Assembly: GCF_029958905.1 (NCBI RefSeq)
Contig: NZ_CP124614.1
Span: 2,046,001 to 2,110,000, forward strand
DNA length: 64,000 nucleotides
From: Vibrio sp. YMD68
GTDB lineage: Bacteria; Pseudomonadota; Gammaproteobacteria; Enterobacterales; Vibrionaceae
Direction of reading: 5' to 3'
The notes under the pieces are model-generated. The model ran no database searches. It was not told where the DNA came from and worked only from the letters and a program-made list of their open reading frames with translations. The position numbers and the translations under genes are program-made. Numbering within the stretch: position 1 is the stretch's first letter; each line of letters opens with the position of its first letter. This document shows positions 63,948-64,000 of the stretch, piece by piece.

Positions 63948-64000
63948 ATCGCGCTGGAAGGTCGCTCAACCAAGCACTTATACTTTGAATTGACTCACCA
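63946..64000 (-). CDS. C-terminal end of an unidentified gene (cut by window edge)
   Basis: Only the last 17 codons lie in the window (GESIQSISAWLSDLPAR, then TAA). The frame is supported by the stop being embedded in a strong terminator. I cannot identify it; the ending does not match RuvB, which precedes cydA in some vibrios. Confidence 0.45.
   Translation of the reverse strand, partial: GESIQSISAWLSDLPAR

Noticed and set aside
63946..64000. End of ruvB, expected before cydA in some vibrios
   Set aside because: The last 17 residues do not match the RuvB C terminus.

Overview
The window reads as one stretch of a gammaproteobacterial chromosome, most likely from the family Vibrionaceae. Pointers to this are the torECA layout, a monomeric NADP isocitrate dehydrogenase, a his operon with a five-histidine leader, an NhaC-family transporter behind a lysine riboswitch, cydABX next to ybgC-tolQRAB-pal-cpoB, and a priC-ybaM-roxA neighbourhood. 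I cannot name a species. Almost all of it is housekeeping DNA, with one small accessory-looking segment at about 44.5-49.45 kb.

Layout. 0-5 kb: the start of a GH36 alpha-galactosidase gene (cut by the window edge) and the torECA trimethylamine N-oxide respiration operon, both on the minus strand. 5-7.5 kb: a head-to-head pair of consensus DnaA boxes, a small conserved protein, an SDR-fold protein and a YdcF-type protein. 7.7-14.4 kb: clpS-clpA divergent from cspD, monomeric icd, and rluE. 14.6-22 kb: the complete hisGDCBHAFI operon with leader peptide hisL and attenuator. 22-31.6 kb: a lysine-riboswitch-controlled NhaC-family transporter, hns, gsk, mnmA-hflD-purB (PurR-like boxes before gsk and purB), and htpX. 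31.7-37 kb: the biotin locus bioBFCD divergent from bioA with a BirA-like operator between them. 37-44.5 kb: a YccT/DUF2057 protein, a general porin, dinG, a TauE/SafE permease, priC-ybaM and the ribosomal oxygenase roxA.

44.5-49.45 kb: a LysR regulator, a secreted protein built from 90-residue repeats, a small outer-membrane beta-barrel protein, and the N-terminal stump of a tyrosine recombinase directly downstream of a tRNA-Ser(GGA) gene. The repeat-protein and beta-barrel genes are each preceded, at nearly the same distance, by an identical 20-bp element containing a GAT-N11-ATC dyad typical of LysR-family binding sites. I consider this the best candidate for an undescribed small system: an LTTR controlling a secreted repeat protein and an outer-membrane partner.

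49.6-64 kb: the alanine exporter alaE, a Cache-domain hybrid sensor kinase, a YecA/UPF0149 protein, nadA, the Tol-Pal operon (ybgC-tolQRAB-pal-cpoB) and cydABX with an ArcA-like array of 11-bp-phased direct repeats upstream. The last bases hold the end of another minus-strand gene.

A recurring feature is recent short tandem duplication: 7-, 8-, 16-, 19- and 21-bp arrays between genes, 18- and 21-bp in-frame arrays inside bioF and the SDR gene, and a 270-bp array in the repeat protein.
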